Assembly (NCBI GenBank): GCA_024691265.1
Contig: JAILNT010000009.1
Span: forward strand, 1-6,249
Reading direction: 5' to 3'
Source: Treponema sp.
Lineage (GTDB): Bacteria; Spirochaetota; Spirochaetia; Treponematales; Treponemataceae
Length of the DNA: 6,249 bases
A program made the translations under genes and the position numbers. Of the stretch, positions 6,064 to 6,249 are shown one piece after another; the first letter of the stretch is position 1, and the number at the start of each line of letters is the position of its first letter. Below the pieces are notes generated by a model, which saw only the letters and a list, made by a program, of their open reading frames with translations, searched no databases and was not told where the DNA came from.

Positions 6064-6249
6064 ATGGATTATAGAATCTACTTCCATCATGGAAGGTTAT
6101 AAATAGAGCTATTATTGTAAATAAAATAGAAAAAATAATAATTACAGAATCAGATGTTTTTAATTTTTCAGATGAATACCAGCTTCTTTTATTTTTTTTA
6201 CCGAATCCTCTAAGTTCCATAGCATTACTAACAGTATCTATTCTTTCTA
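6056..6249 (-). CDS. C-terminal end of an EcfT-like energy-coupling factor transporter transmembrane protein, 5' part outside the window
   Basis: Reading leftward from the window edge, an open frame of 63 codons ends at a TGA (6058-6056). The visible part begins ERIDTVSNAMELRGFGKK, which matches the second ATPase-coupling motif of EcfT/CbiQ proteins (usual form AMEARG, here MELRG). A basic stretch with KRSWY follows. One hydrophobic helix comes next (VIIIFSILFTIIALFITF, about residues 35-52), and the protein ends in GSRFYNPFI. EcfT proteins join the EcfA ATPases to substrate-binding S components for uptake of vitamins or metal ions. Which substrate applies here cannot be told from this piece. 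The ATPase genes would be expected upstream, to the right of the window. The stop codon lies inside the 3' end of the AraC gene. Confidence 0.75.
   Translation of the reverse strand, partial: ERIDTVSNAMELRGFGKKNKRSWYSSEKLKTSDSVIIIFSILFTIIALFITFHDGSRFYNPFI

Noticed and set aside
6081..6095. Perfect inverted repeat CTTCCAT-C-ATGGAAG just after the AraC stop, considered as its terminator
   Set aside because: The stem is short with almost no loop, has no T run on either strand, and lies within the EcfT coding sequence.

Overview
The window is AT-rich and densely coded, with no gene-free stretch over 300 bases. The best fit is a host-associated, plant-polysaccharide-using Treponema or a near relative. 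The evidence is a spirochaete-style loose lipobox (Met-Thr-Ser-Cys), a treponemal/BspA-type leucine-rich repeat protein with an exact 23-residue period, a pectin-backbone lyase, and a lipid-anchored FMN/FAD reductase of the anaerobic-respiration type. The genus is an inference; no rRNA or other phylogenetic marker is present.

Layout, left to right. (1) Positions 2-184 (+) hold the last 60 codons of an SF1 (UvrD/Rep-type) helicase, recognisable from motif VI. (2) Positions 162-944 (+) encode a 260-residue protein with an unrecognised N-terminal half and five C-terminal leucine-rich repeats. It overlaps the helicase by 23 nt and is probably co-expressed with it. (3) A hairpin at 944-974 sits between convergent genes. 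(4) Positions 984-3044 (-) encode a secreted family PL11 rhamnogalacturonan lyase. (5) A strong intrinsic terminator at 3092-3130 separates it from (6) positions 3158-5053 (-), a 631-residue lipoprotein with an N-terminal FMN-binding domain and a fumarate-reductase-like FAD domain. (7) A 101-bp divergent region carries a promoter and a GATTTT direct repeat. (8) Positions 5155-6063 (+) encode an AraC-family regulator. (9) Positions 6056-6249 (-) hold the C-terminal end of an EcfT-like transporter protein, overlapping the AraC gene tail to tail by 8 bp.

How the genes relate. The AraC regulator and the flavin reductase form a divergent pair, so the regulator most likely controls the reductase in response to its substrate. 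Two of the four catalytic positions of soluble fumarate reductases appear to be replaced, so the electron acceptor is probably not fumarate. The lyase lies downstream of the reductase on the same strand but is cut off by a terminator and is probably transcribed separately. The helicase/LRR pair and the EcfT gene belong to transcription units that continue outside the window.

The most interesting items are the reductase with its non-canonical active site and dedicated regulator, and the helicase-linked LRR protein with its unidentified N-terminal domain.
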